DNA of 6,270 nt from Peptostreptococcaceae bacterium. GTDB lineage: Bacteria; Bacillota_A; Clostridia; Peptostreptococcales; Acidaminobacteraceae. A program made the translations under genes and the position numbers. The stretch lies in NCBI GenBank assembly GCA_013619035.1, contig JABXKX010000182.1:1-6270 (forward strand), read 5' to 3'. The notes under the pieces are model-generated. The model worked only from the letters and a program-made list of their open reading frames with translations. It searched no databases and was not told where the DNA came from. Shown here piece after piece: positions 5,848 through 6,270 of this stretch (position 1 is its first letter; every line of letters starts with the position of its first letter).

Positions 5848-6185
5848 ATTGTATTGTTTTTTTTCCCAGTTTCTGATCCATGAGTATAACCCATCACATC
5901 AAAGTGTTTTGAAAACTCTTCTGCCATTTGTTCATACTCTTTACATCTGCCTCGAATACATGTTGATAAATGAATGGTATCCACACGAGCATTTTTTAGT
6001 TTTTCAATCTTCTTACTAAAATCAGTACCGTCCTCTATACATTTATCACAATGTGTAAAAGCAACCATTTGTACATCTTCATAGTCAGAGAAAGCATCTT
6101 TTCTTTCATTAAAAGCCTTAAAACATCCATTGCCCGTACATTTACAGGTGACTTCACCACAAACCATAATCGCTATTCTATTCAA
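5826..6185 (-). CDS. CGGC-domain small cysteine-rich protein (putative metal-binding), TTG start
   Basis: A 119-residue protein resembling the CGGC-domain family (COG5561-like, function unknown, presumed metal-binding). Landmarks are RIAIMVCGEVTCKCTGNGCFKAF (3-25), HCDKC (45-49) at the position of the name-giving CGGC, and DTIHLSTCIRGRC (69-81), with eight cysteines (9, 14, 16, 21, 46, 49, 76, 81). The two middle glycines of CGGC are D and K here, but both cysteines remain. Family proteins end close to a G-T-H motif, here GYTH (99-102); the following 17 residues look like extra tail, encoded by an A8 run and terminator DNA. Translation starts at TTG (6185): AGGA at 6190-6193 lies just before it, it gives the family N terminus, and the next in-frame ATG (6167) has no ribosome binding site and cuts into the domain. 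Promoter at 6225-6253. Confidence 0.85.
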   Translation of the reverse strand: MNRIAIMVCGEVTCKCTGNGCFKAFNERKDAFSDYEDVQMVAFTHCDKCIEDGTDFSKKIEKLKNARVDTIHLSTCIRGRCKEYEQMAEEFSKHFDVMGYTHGSETGKKNNTIKIASSK

Positions 6186-6224
6186 TATATCCTACTTTCA
6201 TCTCTTATCATATCATTTTACACC

Positions 6225-6253
6225 ATTATAGAAGAGTTTGATGGATCTGTCAA
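6225..6253 (-). promoter_or_regulatory. Consensus sigma-A-type promoter of the CGGC-domain gene
   Basis: On the minus strand a perfect TTGACA (6248-6253) and a perfect TATAAT (6225-6230) are separated by exactly 17 bases. This is the strongest promoter in the window by match to consensus. The predicted start is near 6218, giving a leader of about 33 bases before the TTG codon. Confidence 0.88.
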
Positions 6254-6270
6254 AATCTATTGAATTATGT

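Noticed and set aside
6180..6201. Seven-codon leader frame (ATG at 6201) overlapping the TTG start of the CGGC gene
   Set aside because: It has no convincing ribosome binding site and its peptide MKVGYIE shows no attenuator-like codon bias; probably chance.
6051..6263. Plus-strand open frame of 70 codons opposite the CGGC gene
   Set aside because: It is antisense to a gene with a perfect promoter and conserved cysteine motifs, and has no ribosome binding site or family resemblance.

Overview
This is a low-GC, gene-dense stretch of bacterial chromosome. AGGAGG-type ribosome binding sites, U-tract terminators and sigma-A-like promoter boxes point to the Firmicutes/Mollicutes side of the tree. 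In-frame tryptophans are TGG, no gene needs TGA to be read through, and six of the seven visible stops are TAA. A standard-code lineage such as Acholeplasma-like organisms or a low-GC Bacillota fits better than a code-4 mycoplasma. The species cannot be fixed from the sequence alone. No IS element, CRISPR array, tRNA, rRNA or phage gene is visible.

Layout. (1) Positions 1-326, minus strand: the N-terminal part of an aminoglycoside-phosphotransferase/protein-kinase-fold protein that runs off the left edge. (2) Positions 327-412: a short divergent control region with one promoter in each direction and an imperfect palindrome between them. (3) Positions 413-1416: a 326-residue regulator whose last ~85 residues are an ArsR-type winged helix, followed by its own terminator. 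(4) Positions 1418-4057: a promoter overlapped by a double inverted-repeat operator, then a tightly coupled three-gene ABC-2 transporter operon (ATPase, permease, permease) with overlapping gene ends, closed by a terminator. (5) Positions 4059-5394: an M24-family metallopeptidase with its own extended -10 promoter. (6) Positions 5457-5814: a YbjQ/UPF0145 small protein. (7) Positions 5822-5847: a shared, apparently bidirectional terminator between convergent genes. (8) Positions 5826-6253, minus strand: a small cysteine-rich CGGC-domain protein that starts at TTG and has a near-ideal promoter.

How the parts fit. The clearest functional unit is the regulator plus the ABC-2 operon. The operator, two abutting TTAGA-N6-TCTAA boxes, sits over the -10/transcript-start zone of the transporter promoter, directly downstream of the regulator. 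The simplest reading is a locally encoded ArsR-fold repressor that releases an exporter when it senses a ligand through its large N-terminal domain. The transported substrate cannot be read from the sequence. The remaining genes (kinase-like protein, M24 peptidase, YbjQ, CGGC protein) look like independently transcribed accessory or housekeeping genes. I see no strong case for an entirely new system. The most notable items are the double operator, the uncharacterised sensory half of the regulator, and an A8 tract that may have altered the end of the CGGC gene.
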